From NCBI GenBank assembly GCA_963573385.1, contig CAUYLG010062992.1:1-64000 (forward strand): a DNA stretch of 64,000 nucleotides, written 5' to 3'. Origin of the DNA: Cacajao melanocephalus (taxonomy: Eukaryota > Chordata > Mammalia > Primates > Pitheciidae). This document shows, piece by piece, positions 50,370 through 63,735 of the stretch. The position numbers and the translations under genes are program-made. Within the stretch, counting starts at the first letter, position 1; each line of letters begins with the position of its first letter. The notes under the pieces were generated by a model, which saw only the letters and a program-made list of their open reading frames with translations, did no database searches and was not told the origin of the DNA.

Positions 50370-50761
50370 CTCAGCTGCTTCTGGGCATGCTGGTCCAAAC
50401 AGGGCAGAAATCTGTTCTCTCTGGACCTGGTTGTTGAAAATAGCAAGAGATTCCTTGGTGCTGCAGGCTGACTTGGTGTAAGTGAACTCCCAGCTGAAAT
50501 TTCTAAGGCCCACTAGCTCTGAGTTGACCTTGTCCATGGCAATCTGGAGGCCTGCCCCCAGCCTTTGCACGTGAATGGATGGGAGATGTTCCACGGGGCC
50601 TGGAAGCCTACAGTGAGTTCAGCAGCCTCAAGACAAGTCACCAGCACACTGGCAAAGAGCATCAGAACTAGTGTTGGGCAGTCAGCATGGCATTCAACCC
50701 CTGAATAGAGCCCAGATTCAATTGGGGCCTCAAGACATGGCTTCAGAGCCATGGATGGCAT
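50370..50761 (-). pseudogene. GUCY2GP: GUCY2GP first coding exon: signal peptide and N terminus, frameshift
   Basis: From ATG at 50761 the frame reads MPSMALKPCLEAPIESGLYS, then a hydrophobic signal-peptide core TLVLMLFASVLVTCLEA, then ELTVGFQAPWNISHPF. One base is then missing (50571-50572). The expected sequence VQRLGAGLQIAMDKVNSE and the rest, to FGPACPEAAE, continues one frame over. With that base restored the exon is 131 codons and ends in phase 0 at a GTAGAG donor. N-I-S and N-F-S are potential glycosylation sites. No TATA box or clear promoter is visible just upstream. F-G-P-A-C-P-E-A-A is typical of the ligand-binding domain start. Confidence 0.95.
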
Positions 50762-51084
50762 CTAACACCTGTATCACTGCAGAACTGTGAGAGGCTCAGC
50801 CTCCTGACTACTCATGCCAGGAAATTATATGACAGTGTAGAATTCCCTCAGGATCACAGCTTGCTTTCTATTCAGTGCCATTAATTAATAGAAACTCTAC
50901 CTTTTCAGAGCCTGTCTTAATACAATCTAGAAGCAGCAGCCTTGTAGAAGGAGGCCGAGGCAGCTAGTCAGCAGGGCCCGGGATCCAGTGACATCCCTGA
51001 CAAACTTCACATTCCTGGGCAAGTCACATGACCCCTCTGTCCCTCTCCACCAGTAAAATAAGAACCATAAAAACTACACAAATG

Positions 51085-51240
51085 TAGTCAGATGGCCCGG
51101 GCTGGAATTCTGGCTCCATCACACATTAGTTGAGTGACCTAGGACATATTACTTCCCCTTTCTATGCCTTGATCTCCTGCTCCGTAAAACAGGGATAAAA
51201 CTGTAATGAGGTTTTCCCCAAAGAGACGTGGTAAAGATGA
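51085..51240 (+). mobile_element. MIR SINE
   Basis: 'ggaattctggctccatcaca', 'ttgagtgacctaggacatat' in MIR order. A weaker second copy precedes it at about 50980. Confidence 0.72.
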
Positions 51241-51322
51241 AAAGAGATCATACAAGACTAGCTCTTGACAAAATAGTAGGCAAAGAGAGCCAGTCCATCA
51301 GTGTTAGATTTGACAATAGCAT

Positions 51323-51353
<31 letters not shown>

Positions 51354-51386
51354 AATGATGATCACAGGAATAATAATAATAATAAT
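51323..51386. repeat. (GAT)n and (AAT)n compound microsatellite
   Basis: Ten or more GAT units, then a short spacer, then AAT units. Confidence 0.95.
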
Positions 51387-51794
51387 GATCACTTGCTGAA
51401 TCTGTCTTACAGGAAATTTTAATGAAATAAGTAAGCTTAGGACTATAAGATTTACTGACAAGCTGGCACAGTCCGTATCCTTCAGTCAGTGCTTTAGGGC
51501 ACTATAGACTGGTTATTGATGCATGAATGCTAATCCTCCCTCTACACAGGTCAGGGCAAGGAGCTGGGGGCAGCTCTTTATGATAATAGGAAGCCACTGC
51601 TACTCCCAGGTAAGATGGCCCAGCTATTAGCCAGGAAAATCCACATGAGTATAAATAGTTGGATTCCCACCTACTATGGGCTTGCTTTCTGATTACTTGG
51701 GCAGGGAAGGGGCTGGCATCTCACGTGCATCTCAGGATTATGTGAGCACCGTCGACTTGCTATGAGTCTTGATGCTTGATCTAAGGACCACCTA

Positions 51795-51945
51795 TGTCAG
51801 TCTCTCCTGATGGTTAGAAATGCAGATTCCAGGGCCGCACTCCAGACTCACTGAACCAGAATGTTTTGGGGTTACTCTAGGAATCCACATTTAACAGGTC
51901 CTCATATATCCCTCAGTACACTAAAGTACAAGAACCCCTGGCAGT
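51795..51945 (+). mobile_element. MER20-like hAT fragment
   Basis: 'ttagaaatgcagattccagg', 'actcactgaaccagaatg', 'aatccacatttaacaggtcc'. Confidence 0.5.
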
Positions 51946-52239
51946 CTGAAGTGAGAAGTGGGAAAGAATAGCCAAATAGCTATTCTCTACTTACCTTCCT
52001 TGAGTAGCAAGCCCCCAGGATGGCATTAAGGAGCCCTTCAGAAGGCCATTTCTATCTGAACCCATGGATTACAGGGGTTGCTTTTCTCCAATCAAATTCA
52101 CCATAAGTGCTTTTTCACTGACATGCAGTTTCTCTCTCTCCTCTGCTCGGACAGCTTGGAGTCAATTTGCAAAATCATCTGAGTCCAAAAACTCTCTGGA
52201 ACCTAAGCAGACTCCCATGGATCTTTTTTGGTTTAGATG

Positions 52240-52420
52240 CTTACCAGAATACATGACCTTGGACAAGTCAGTTAAATCTGCGCCTCAGCTTCCTGAATGT
52301 CAAAATGAGCACAGTAACACCCCTCCTGAAAGGATGTTATAAAGATACTATGAGATTGTATAATGACTTAGAATGGTGCCTCACATTTATTAGGAAGCAA
52401 TAAATGAATGCTGTTAATGG
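52240..52420 (+). mobile_element. MIR SINE
   Basis: 'gaccttggacaagtcagtta', 'cgcctcagcttcctgaatg', 'tggtgcctcacatttattag'. Confidence 0.62.
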
Positions 52421-52769
52421 ATGTATCATTGCATACGTCATAATCTCAAAACTAGGATGCTGGGAAAAATATGTTATCTCTGCCCTCTGTGTTCCCTCTC
52501 CACCTTCCATATGTTCACTTTCTTTGATTTGTATTCCTACACTGGGTAATTTCTGATTCTTTGTGTTTACAGATTGCCTTTGTCCTGAGAAACTTTGAGC
52601 CAGGTGACTGTGTGCGTCCTTTTTTGGATCCTAACATCCAGCACAGTATTAGGCCTCTAGGCATGCAAATGAATACTCATCATAATAAGTATTTTGTATT
52701 CTTAAATGCTTACAAGTGGGCACAGTCAAAACCAGGAGAAAATACCAATGATGTTCAGTGTTGTTGAGA

Positions 52770-53280
52770 GTTTAAGAAACAGACATACACTGACTGGTAG
52801 GAATGTTCATTAATAGCAGTTTTTCAATATGCACCAAGCCTTAAGAATGTGTGTATATTGGACTCAAAATTCTAATTTGGGGGATTTATTGCCAAGAAAT
52901 AAATTTATATGATCAGATTGAACCACAGTGTTATTTCTAACAGTCAAAATTTAGACACAGCGTTCATTGTCCAACAGTAAGGACCAGGATAAATAACATG
53001 CAGTGAATCCATACGACTGAGTGGTATACACTCACTCAAAATATTTTATATATATTTATTCTCTGAGAAAGATAGCCACAGGATATTGCTAACTGATGAA
53101 GTGCATTATGCAGCAATATATATAGTATTCCATTTTGTTTATTTTAAAGGAAAGATTACATACAACAAATCACGAAAAGTGGCTCGCTCTGTGTGACAGG
53201 AATTATGGGTGGTTTGTCCTTGCTGCGTTTATATTAATTTTCATTTTTTGTTTTAATGCCTTTGCAATAAGAAAGAAAAG
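52770..53280 (+). mobile_element. old L1 LINE fragment
   Basis: 'catacactgactggtaggaa', 'ttgtccaacagtaaggacca' and 'gataaataacatgcagtgaa' follow the 3' part of old L1 elements. Many substitutions. Confidence 0.6.
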
Positions 53281-53659
53281 TGAACATTTTAATTAAAAAT
53301 AAACCCCACAGAGTTGTACTGCTGGAGGATCAACACAGGTTAAACTCGTGCTGCCTTAATCCCTCAGGTCAGGCGCACCCCACACTCACAGACACCTGGC
53401 TTACCTCTGTAGGCCCTAATTATTCTCTGCTGAGCTCAGCGCCTTCCATTTCTCCATTGCCCTCAGAGACCGAGATGCAGCTGTCCAGGTAATGGCCATC
53501 ACGAGCTGCAAGATCGTTGCCATAGTTACGAGCCCAATTTGTGTGATGCATTTAATTGGCTGGAATGGAAAAGCCTGAGGTTAAAACCAGGTTGGGGGGC
53601 GGTGGGGGTTGTAAGGACTGTGACTGCTGGAGGGAACACACTGTCCTCTACTTTGCTTC

Positions 53660-53702
53660 CCAGTCCTCCTTCCTTCCTCCTCCTCCTTCCTTCCTTCCTT
53701 CT
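53660..53702. repeat. (TTCC)n/(TCC)n repeat
   Basis: Pyrimidine-rich tetranucleotide tract. Confidence 0.9.
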
Positions 53703-54084
53703 TTAGGCCTAGAAGTTACCGTATGATTGGGAGAGGTCGCGTTATTTCACCAGATGGTGCTTTGGAACAGAAGTTGCCTGCTCTTGGCCAGCAGAGAGTC
53801 AAAGTGCAGCCTCCCTCTGCCTGGGTAATTCTTTGGTTCCTTGCTACTTTGTCCCATCTTTGCTTCCTGAAGAGGCTGTTACAGAGGGAGGGTTCTTTCT
53901 GCCTGATTTATGTCTTCCTCAATACTGACCAGCCTAGTCCATAAAACAGATGCAAGTCCAGCTGTTCAGCGTCCGAGATCAGATAAGATCAGCTGTATCC
54001 AGGATGGTAGGGTTTTAGTCAAACCCCTAGCAAGTTTCTAGCTGCCCTTCCTCCAGCTCCCCCTTTTTCCCTGCCTCCCTTTAG

Positions 54085-54353
54085 TTTATAAATCAGTGGT
54101 CTGATCAAGTTTAGGTGAAAGTAAAGGTTTGGCAAGTCTGGGCTCTACTTCTCCCCCAGGGAAAAGGTGAGAGGCAGAAAAAGGTACTTGGCCTAAATGG
54201 AATACAATGCAGTGAGCCTGTGATCACGTTGGGGGAGGGCAAAGGGAGCCCCTACTGGTGTGTTTCTGGAAAAGGCTTCAGCAAGTCAATAAGCCTACCT
54301 GAGCCTCAGTTTCCTTATCTGTGAAATGGGGAAATGGCAGAGGGCGGAGAGCT
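54085..54353 (+). repeat. 270-bp local duplication, source copy
   Basis: Matches 57029-57302 in the same orientation at roughly 90 percent. The right third contains a MIR-like core 'ctgagcctcagtttccttat'. Confidence 0.93.
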
Positions 54354-55323
54354 CTGACCTTACCAGCTTCCTGCCCTAAGATACCAAGCCTCTGGTGGAT
54401 TCCTAACTAATGGAAGACAGTATTCCCTGGGGGCATGCCGGGTGATGGCAGCAAGTTTCTCTTCAGTTCAGGCTTACAGGTTCCTAACGGGAACATTCCT
54501 GAAGGTAGAGCACACCCTGTACTCACCATTCCACAAGCAATCGTGGCTCTGACCTGTCAGGGTGTGGACTTCCAACTTCCCTGTTGCGTTCTCAGCTCTT
54601 ACACACAGCTGTGGGGTGGGTTCTGAAGATGCAGCTTCTACTAAGCAAAAGTTTGAGGAGCCAGAGGGAAGCAGAGTTAAGATCAAACTGGGAGATTGTG
54701 GTTCTTAGGCCTGCAACATACAAATTTCCCGGGATAAAAATCCTGTCGGTAACCACACACACAGGCACACACGACTCCTAGAAGGCTGAGGTTGAGGCAC
54801 AGCCTTGGATGACTGACAAGAATACTATGGTCTTGCTCCTGAAAACGTGTGTGCAAAGAGAAGAAAATTCCTCCCTTCTGGGCCCTATTTTTCTCCTGTG
54901 TGCTTCAGTCGTCTGCTATTTATCCTATGTGGCTGAAATAGACTTTCTCATACCTGTTCCCTAAAGGAATGAGTCTTTGGCACCTGAGCATGTTTGGGGC
55001 TTTAAGCAATACTTGAAACAACCAAGTTTTCTCCCAGATATCGCTATAATCTTGGGGGTGGCAGGCTAGTCTGGCCGAAATGCCAGATTTCTGAATATTT
55101 CTTTTGTGGTCTCTGTTCCTACTATTTCACAGTCTCTGCTCCTCCCCCTGCCCTCATTATGCCTTGGCATGAAGAGCGAAAACTTTCAGAGGTCGTGAGG
55201 AGGAGAAGCAACTGCCTGCTCCAGGTATTCAGTATTTAAAGATACAGAACGACTATCAGTGATGTCATTAATCCCAAAGCCACTTGCCATAAAATTTTAG
55301 GTTTGCCAAGATGTCGTAGTGTC

Positions 55324-55394
55324 CCAAACACTGAGCAAATAAAGAACGTGTCCTGGCCCCAAATACTGAGCAAATAAAGAATGTGTCCTGGCCG
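55324..55394 (+). repeat. 35-bp tandem duplication before an Alu
   Basis: Two copies of a unit containing 'actgagcaaataaagaa' and ending 'gtgtcctggcc'. The second runs straight into the Alu. Confidence 0.9.
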
Positions 55395-55690
55395 GGCGCA
55401 GTGGCTCATGCCTGTAATCCCAGCATTTTTGGGAGGCCAAGGCAGGCAGATCACCTGAGGTCAGGACTTTGAGTCCAGCCTGGACAGCATGGTAAAACTG
55501 TGTCTCTACTAAAAATACAAAAATTAGCCAGGCATAGTGGTGGATGCCTGTAATCCCAGCTACTTGGGAGGCTGAGGCAGGAAAATCACTTGAACCTGGG
55601 AGACAGAGGTTGCAGTGAGCAGAGTCCTTACCACTTCACTCCAGCCTGGGAAACAGAGCAAGACTCCATCTCAAAAAAAAAAAAAAAAGA
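55391..55690 (+). mobile_element. Alu SINE
   Basis: Dimeric Alu with a canonical start 'ggccgggcgcagtggctca'. Confidence 0.96.
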
Positions 55691-56099
55691 AAGTGTCTTA
55701 ATCCATCTGGTGGTGACATACTCTTGACCCACAGAATGTTTCTCCATCTGTGCAAATTGGTGACCTGTGTGGCACTGGGCTCGGTATCTGGCAGCTTCTT
55801 TCTGGTGGCTAGCCATCTAAAGTGAGGCAGGATGTCCCTGACCCCTCCACCCTCTCCAGCTTTTTGTCTGGAGAAACCAGGAGCCCTCCCACTTCCTGGC
55901 ATTTCCTCTCTGCTCCTGGCAAAGGCTCTTGAGCCAGGCACGTGGTGTGGCTCTCCCCAAGCTGTGATCCCAGGGAAGGGAAGCTTGCAAAGCAAAGGAT
56001 AATATCCTTAAAGGTTGAAGAAGAGGGAGGTGCTGGCATCCCCCCAGGGCACGGGAGCCCTGGCTTCTCCCTCCAGCCTCCTGTAGAAGACAGTATTGC

Positions 56100-56310
56100 A
56101 GAATGGTTGTGAGCACAGGTTTTAGAATGAGGGAAAGCTGGCATGGACAAGTTATGTGTTATCTGAACCCAATTCCCTCATTTGTAATTACGCTGACGAC
56201 CTTATGCAAGGGTTAAATGAAGTAATAGATGCAAAATACACAGCATAGTGCCTGGAATGTAACAATAGCCAGTAAGTGGTAGCAGTTTTATAATAAGGGT
56301 CTATTGCTCC
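56100..56310 (+). mobile_element. MIR SINE
   Basis: 'atggttgtgagcacaggttt', 'atagtgcctggaatgtaaca', 'gtaagtggtagcagttttat'. Confidence 0.68.
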
Positions 56311-56638
56311 AGGAAAAAGATCATAAATTCTGTTGGATGGATTCTGGGTTGACCCAAAGAAACAAATTGCTGCTCCTGCAGAAACCAGAGGAACAGGTAA
56401 AAGATGTGGTTTTGACAGGTTTCTGAATATGTCTGGATTTATCATTGCTTACATATATGTGCACGTATATATTTAGTTTTCAAGCATTACATGGGATGAT
56501 GAAGCTCTGGCTGGTTATTGGGGGGGAAAAGTTCTGCCAGAACAATTACAACATATTCATGCTGCCACTGGATTAACACTACCTTTTACTTATATCCCAT
56601 AGGTATTAAGTCAAAGGGCCTTTAGTTTTTTTGTTTTG

Positions 56639-56846
56639 TTTTTTTTTTTTTGAGACTGAGTCTCGCTCTGTCACCCAGGTTGGAGTGCAGTGGTGTGATC
56701 TCGGCTCACTGCAACCTCCACCTCCCAAGTTCAAGCGATTCTCGTGCCTCCGGCCAGGCTGTCGACAAACTGCTGACCTCAAGTGATCTGCCCAACTTGG
56801 CCTCCCAAAGCGCTGTGATTACAGGCATAAGCCACAGTGCCTGGCC
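56639..56846 (-). mobile_element. Alu SINE with internal deletion
   Basis: Minus-strand Alu in which about 80 bases of the mid-region are missing after 'cgattctcgtgcctc'. Confidence 0.93.
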
Positions 56847-56864
56847 AAGGCCGTTAGTTTCTAA

Positions 56865-57435
56865 ATCAGCACTGTCCAAAAAAATAACGTGAGCAACCAT
56901 ATTTAAAATTTTCTAGCAGACACATTTAAAAGAGTAAAAAGAGCAGGTAAGATTACTTATCAAGAGTAACCTAAATATTATAATTTCAACACACACTGTT
57001 TAAATGGACATCATATTTTAAAACTGGATTTATAAATAAGTGGTTTGATCAAGTTTAGGTGAAAGAAAAGGTTTGGCGTGTCTGGGCTCTACTTCTCTTC
57101 TTCCCCAGGGAAAAGGTGAGAGGCAGGAAAAGGTGGTTGGTCTAAGTGGAATGCAATGCAGTAAGCCTGTGATCACTGTGGGAGGGGCAAAGGGAGCCCC
57201 TATTGGTGTGTTCCTGGAAATGGCTTCAGCAAGTCAATAAGCCTACCTGAGCCTCAGTTTCCTTATCTGTGAAATGGGGAAATGGCAGAGGGCAGAAAGC
57301 TTTCTTTATACCACGTCTATAAAATTTGGTGTGTGTTTTATACTTAAACACATCTCAATTTAGACTTGCCTCATTTCAAGTGCTCAGTAGCCATGTGGGG
57401 CTAGTGGTTACAGTATTGAATAGCGCAGGTCTAAA
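56865..57435 (+). mobile_element. DNA transposon split by a 270-bp local copy
   Basis: Left part 'cagcactgtcc' to about 57028, right part from about 57303 to 'attgaatagcgcaggtct'. The same family is present unsplit at 28380-28665. The middle is the copy of 54085-54353. Confidence 0.72.
57029..57302 (+). repeat. 270-bp local duplication, inserted copy
   Basis: Direct copy of 54085-54353, 2.94 kb away. It interrupts a DNA transposon, so it is the derived copy. Confidence 0.92.
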
Positions 57436-58419
57436 CCTTCACTCCAAGCCATGCTTCTAATACCCTGGAAGATAGCAATGTTTTCTATGGGGTGTTGAAG
57501 GTTCTGGGAATTTCAGCTTGACACCTCTCTCAATGGCCTTGACCCTGTCCATCTGATCTGATTCTTTAATGCTCTTTGGAAGTGCTGGCTGATAAAGGAG
57601 CAAGCTGCCTACATCATGACACTGAGAATAATATTTATTCAGCATACTTAAAGCCTGAGATGGGGCTGTTCATGAGCACACCCTGAGGGCTGAGGGGGAT
57701 CTGTGTCTATTGGCCCTTCCATGTGTCATACCCCGCCCACTGGGGAGCTCAGATCTAAGGCTGAAAGGCAATTTGCTTTGTGTGTGTGGTTCAGGAAAGG
57801 GGAGGAGTGTCTGGGGTCGGGGGAGCTTTTTATTGTAATCTAGACAAACACCATTCTTGTCAGCCAAGTGCTCACACTTGGGTAACACTTCCTTCCCATA
57901 AAGAATGAGCACGTGTTCTCAAGAGCCTGCAGGCCCAAGCAATTGCTATCAGCAGCTACAGTTAAAAGAAAGAGTTGCGGCCATCGCTGAGCTGTGGGGT
58001 CAGCTTCTTCCTCATGCCCTGTGAAGTTCCCATGGTGCAGGGTTCACCGCAGGGCTCAGAATGGAGCTGTGAGCCCTCATGGCAGAGCAGATGGCTAAGA
58101 AGAAAGAGCTAGGGGGTCGCACAGCTGGGACACGTGGAGCATCGGCCCCTCCAGGGGAGTGAAGTGAAGCTCTGAGTGGGTAATGGGTTCTGCAGCAGGC
58201 AGGACATCGAGGCTGCGAGGAAGCCCTTCTCAGCAGGGAAGGTAGCTGTTGCTCCACCCTTGGCATCAGGTTGACGTGTCTAGTTTTGGGTCTGGCTTCC
58301 TGTAGGGCAATGGCTCTTAGTTTTCTTTGAGAGATCAGAAAAAATTCCCAAGAGAAACACATATATAAACACACCAGTTTGCTATGGGGTCTTGGAACGG
58401 TTGGTACGCAGTCACAGAT

Positions 58420-58605
58420 ATGTGCATGGGCTCTGGACTCAAGACCACCTGAGCTCAAAATCTGACTCTGAGACTCAGCCAACTGTCAGCTGTGTACCTT
58501 GGACGAGTTACTTGGCCTTTCTTAGACTTTCCTCTCCTTCCAAATAGCCGTAAAAACTTCCATTGGGCTGCTATATGATTAAATGAGATAGTACAGACAA
58601 AGCTC
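58420..58605 (+). mobile_element. MIR SINE interrupted by an Alu
   Basis: 'gtgtaccttggacgagttac', 'gattaaatgagatagtacag'; the tail 'acaaagctcttaaatgcag' resumes after the Alu at 58912. The repeated 'agacaaagctctt' is the Alu's target-site duplication. Confidence 0.72.
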
Positions 58606-59001
<396 letters not shown>

Positions 59002-59685
59002 TGAAAGACCTAGATCACTGCCCTGTAAGCTGTACTTTGAGACTTTGAATGCCATTAGCCTTTTGAAATATCAGATAAACAGGGGATAGGGTACGCATGA
59101 CATTCCATGACTGATTATGACACCCTAGTTAAGAGTTAAGGGACTTCACTCCTTCCTCCTATCTCAGTACAAGGATAAACTTCAGAGTCAACTCTGCCAT
59201 GTGGGAAACTAAAGGTCAGTGCATTACAGCTCTATTTCTGCCCACTGCATGCCATCACAACCTCTGCTCTGCTATTCAGCTAACTCTAGGAAGGGACATC
59301 TCACCTCTTTCTTTGTGATTCATCATTGTTAACATGAATAGATTCAGCCTGTATAGCTCTAGGTCTTTGCTTCTCTTTCCTCTTGAGTCATGTTGTTTGA
59401 CTTGAAAAGACTTGATGTAGGGGTCAAAACAGCCTAAGATCCTTCCTAAATAAGTGTTTCTCATGCCTCACATGTCCCAGCTACTGCAGATATCACATGC
59501 TTTCCCTTTTCTCTCTGGTTCTCACATTTCTTCTTTGCCCTCACCGAAAATGCTTATGGTAATCATTATTTTGTGGCTGTTCCATCATCTGAATCCAATG
59601 AAATATTCTAAAACAAAAGATCCAGAGGTTTAAGATGAATCTTCTAGATTCTGAGGTCAGAGGTTATATTAAAAGGAGACATTTG

Positions 59686-59997
59686 GGTCTGGGTATGGTG
59701 GCTCAGATACATAATCCCAGCACTTTGGGAGGTCGAGGCAGGTGGATCACTTGAGGTCAGGAGTTCGAGACCAGCCTGGCTAATACGGTGAAACCCCATC
59801 TCTACTAAAAATCCAACAACAAAACAAAATTAGCTAGGTGTGATGGCCGGTGCCTGTAATCCCAGCTACTCAAAAGGCTGAGGTAGAATGGCTTGAACCC
59901 AGAAGGCAGAGGTTGCAGTCAGCCAAGATCATGCCACTGCACTTCAGCCTGGGCAACAGAGCAAGACCCTGTCTCAAAAAAGGAAAAAAAAAGGAAA
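59686..59997 (+). mobile_element. Alu SINE
   Basis: Dimeric Alu with a mid-region CAACAA expansion. Confidence 0.95.
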
Positions 59998-60279
59998 AAT
60001 TCCACTTTCCTTTATAAGGACTTCATTAGGTTCAGTGGTCTCTGGAATCTGGATGTATTCACTTAGACCTTTAAATAACATTTGGTGCCCTGCCTGACTC
60101 CTCTCAACCTGCTATAAAATCCGCTTTGCAACTAACCAGCTGTGCTTCCTGAAGAAAGGCAGCTTTTCAGAGACAAGCTGCAAATCAATTGGCTTTGCAA
60201 AATCACCTGAAATTATCAAACTATAACACTTGCCTCCTTCCCCTAATCCCCTCCCCACCCCAACTGCCACCATCATCAC

Positions 60280-60420
60280 TCTGTTACCAAGCTATACGAT
60301 CTCAGGAAAAGATGTCATTTATCTGAGCTTCTATTTTTCTCATCTGTACAAATTATAACTACCTTTCAGGCGTATTGTAAGGGTTAAATGAAGTGTTCGT
60401 CACAGTACCTGGCTCCCAGC
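60280..60420 (+). mobile_element. MIR SINE
   Basis: 'tttctcatctgtacaaatta', 'taagggttaaatgaagtgtt', 'cacagtacctggctcccag'. Confidence 0.7.
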
Positions 60421-60562
60421 AGCCACTGGAAGTTTGGTTGTTGAAAGTATTGTTCCCACTCAGACCTCCTAGGTTTTTGCTAAGAGGCAAGCTAGAAGCA
60501 TTTTTAAAGGTGGGAGGAGCTATGTAAATACATGATGGCACTATGTAAAGTTAGTCTACTTA

Positions 60563-60898
<336 letters not shown>

Positions 60899-61779
60899 CA
60901 CAGGGAAAGCCTGGTTTCTGTTTCTGAAGAGTTGCCAGCCTCTGCCATTAAAGATACAATGGCTATTTCCAGGCTGTGCTACAAAACTCTGGAATGTTAG
61001 ACTCTAGTATTCCAAGATTGTTGTACATGTGTGGTTCCTTTGGCCCTAGGAACGGGGCGGGAGTATACACAAACAGATCCAACAGCGTGGGGTGAGCATG
61101 TCAGCATTGTAGCTGTGGGGCAGACTCCTCACCCTGAGATCTCACCTATTAATGACCTTAAAAGTGAAAGTTTGCACTTTTTAGGGGCTGCAGGGTGCCC
61201 AAGCTTAAATGTTATTTGTTTTTGTATTGGATTCTAAATGGATATAGCTGTAAGGAGGGGAGGGAGTGATCAAACATGTTGTACAAAAGCTTATCTAACA
61301 TGTTTTTGAAGAGAGAGGCTGTAGCCTGCTTGGGCACTGGAGACCTGTGTTCTGGGCTTATCTCTCTCATTAGTCACTGCATCACCTTAGCCAGCTGCTT
61401 CACTTTTTTGCATTTCAGGTACCCTGACAAGTAAAATGACCATTGTTAGATCAGCTGATGCCCCCAACACATCCATTCTGATACCCACCCAGGCTGTCTA
61501 GTGGCGATGCTGTGCAGCTTTGCTTTATATTTACCTGAAGAAGTGTGGCTGTGACTGCCAATACCTCCTGCTGTGGTAAAAGCACTGCTCTGAGACTTGG
61601 CCTGCAGGCTGCTCTTGAAGACTGCCTCTCTCTTGGAGCATGTGCTGAGTTCCATTCTGTGTCAAGTTTTCCCCACAGCTGCAAGCTCATCATAGCCAAG
61701 ATAACCCCAAATGCAATCCCTTGTGGCGTTTCAGTAGCTGGGCCCTTTGAAGCCAGGATAGCTGCTTGAAGCAGAGATG

Positions 61780-61972
61780 CTCCTAATGTGGTCCAAGTGT
61801 GGTCCCCAGACAAGCAGCATCCACATCACCTGGTATTGTTAGAAACGCAGATTCTTGGGCCCCAGATCAGACCTACAGAATTAGAAATTCTAGCCAGAAA
61901 TCTATGTTGTAACTAACAAGCCCCCCATGGGGATTGTGATGCTGAAGTTTGGGAACCACTGGCTTGGAGTGT
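61780..61972 (+). mobile_element. MER20 (hAT)
   Basis: 'aagtgtggtccccagacaag', 'cagcatccacatcacctgg', 'gtttgggaaccactgg'. Near full length. Confidence 0.8.
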
Positions 61973-62183
61973 CTTGCTCTCTGGTAAGTGTGGTATCAAA
62001 GGAGTTCAGTGGTTTGCTACTTCACACAACTGGCACTAGTCCAATCAAGTAGTACTCACACCCCTAGTCCCCATTGAACTGTGTCTTCTTTAGCCACTTC
62101 TTAGAAGCCCTTTTCTTTCATGTACTAAGGGAGAACTAAGACTCTGTATCAAAAAAAAGTGACCTTCAAGAGTTAATGAACAG

Positions 62184-62466
62184 GCTGGGTGCCATGGCTC
62201 ATGCCTGTAATCCCAGCACCTGGGGAGGCCAAGGCGGGCAGATCACCTGAAGTCAGGAATTTGAGACCAGCCTGGCCATCATATAGTGAAATCCCATCAC
62301 TAATAAACCTAGCCAGGCATGGTGGCACACTCCTGTAGTCCCAGCTACTCAAGAGGCTGAGGCAGGAGAATCACTTGAACCCAGAAGTCGGAGGTTGTAG
62401 TGAGCCAAGATCGTACCACTGCACTCCAGCTTGGGAGACAGAGCAAGACTCCATCTCCCCCCAAAA
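62184..62466 (+). mobile_element. Alu SINE
   Basis: Dimeric Alu with a small mid-region deletion. First of five in 1.8 kb. Confidence 0.95.
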
Positions 62467-62484
62467 AAGAAGAGTTAATAAAAC

Positions 62485-62712
62485 AAATTGGGTGCAGAGG
62501 CCCACACCTGTAATCCTAGCATTTTGAGAGGCCATGGTGGGTGGATGACTTGAGCCCAGGAGTTAAAGACCAGCCTGAGCAACATGGCAAAACCCATCTC
62601 TACTAAAACTTTAAAAATTAGTGAGCCTGCAAGATGAAAGTTGCAGTGTGCTGAGATCGCGCCACTGCACTCTAATCTCGCCTGGGTGACAGAGGAAGAC
62701 CTTGTCTCAAAA
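62485..62712 (+). mobile_element. Alu SINE with internal deletion
   Basis: Right arm largely deleted ('aaaaattagtgagcctgcaa'). Confidence 0.9.
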
Positions 62713-62797
62713 AAAGAAATATTCTGTGTGTTGAAGAATCCGGGCCACTGTGACTCAGCAAAGGTGAGTGGCTGGAGAGAAGACTGTTACCTAAATG

Positions 62798-63235
<438 letters not shown>

Positions 63236-63735
63236 AAGAAGTTAATGCACATGAGACTCTGACCTAAGAAGATTTCTGTTAATATGCTAGTCTCTCCTCC
63301 ACACAAGAGTCAACAGGAAGTGGTATTAGCTTCTGATTTTTATATAGGCCACCTGACCAAATACTGGAAGAAGAAACCTAATGCAGCATTTCCCTGAATT
63401 TCTGCAAACTGGATGCACAGAAAGCCTTCAAGGACCTAAGGTCTGCTGGTAGCTAAGCATACACACATCAATGGGACAGCATAGGGGTCAAGGCACTACA
63501 GGGATTTCTCGTGACTCTGAGTCAGGTGCTGTCTTGACCAAGTGGTTGTGTGATTCCAGGAACCTTCTTTCACCTGAAAAGGCCTCATTGGCCTCACCTA
63601 TACAATAGAGATCGCACACAGTCTTAGGGCTTCTTTCATTTCTACCCATTGTTTTTGTTTAGTAATGATACCTTGCAGTCCTAATGCTCTTGGAATCGAG
63701 AATGGTGACTAGAAAACTTCAAAATGGAAAGAGAG

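Noticed and set aside
53512..53530. X-box-like site 'gttgccatagttacgag' upstream of GUCY2GP
   Set aside because: One half-site departs from the RFX consensus, and it is 2.7 kb from the first exon. Too weak without conservation data.
55636..56150. Overlapping minus-strand frames of 99-119 codons
   Set aside because: They start in or beside an Alu and a MIR, with no splice structure or homology.
61451..61813. Minus-strand 120-codon frame
   Set aside because: Runs partly into a MER20 element and has no recognisable motif.
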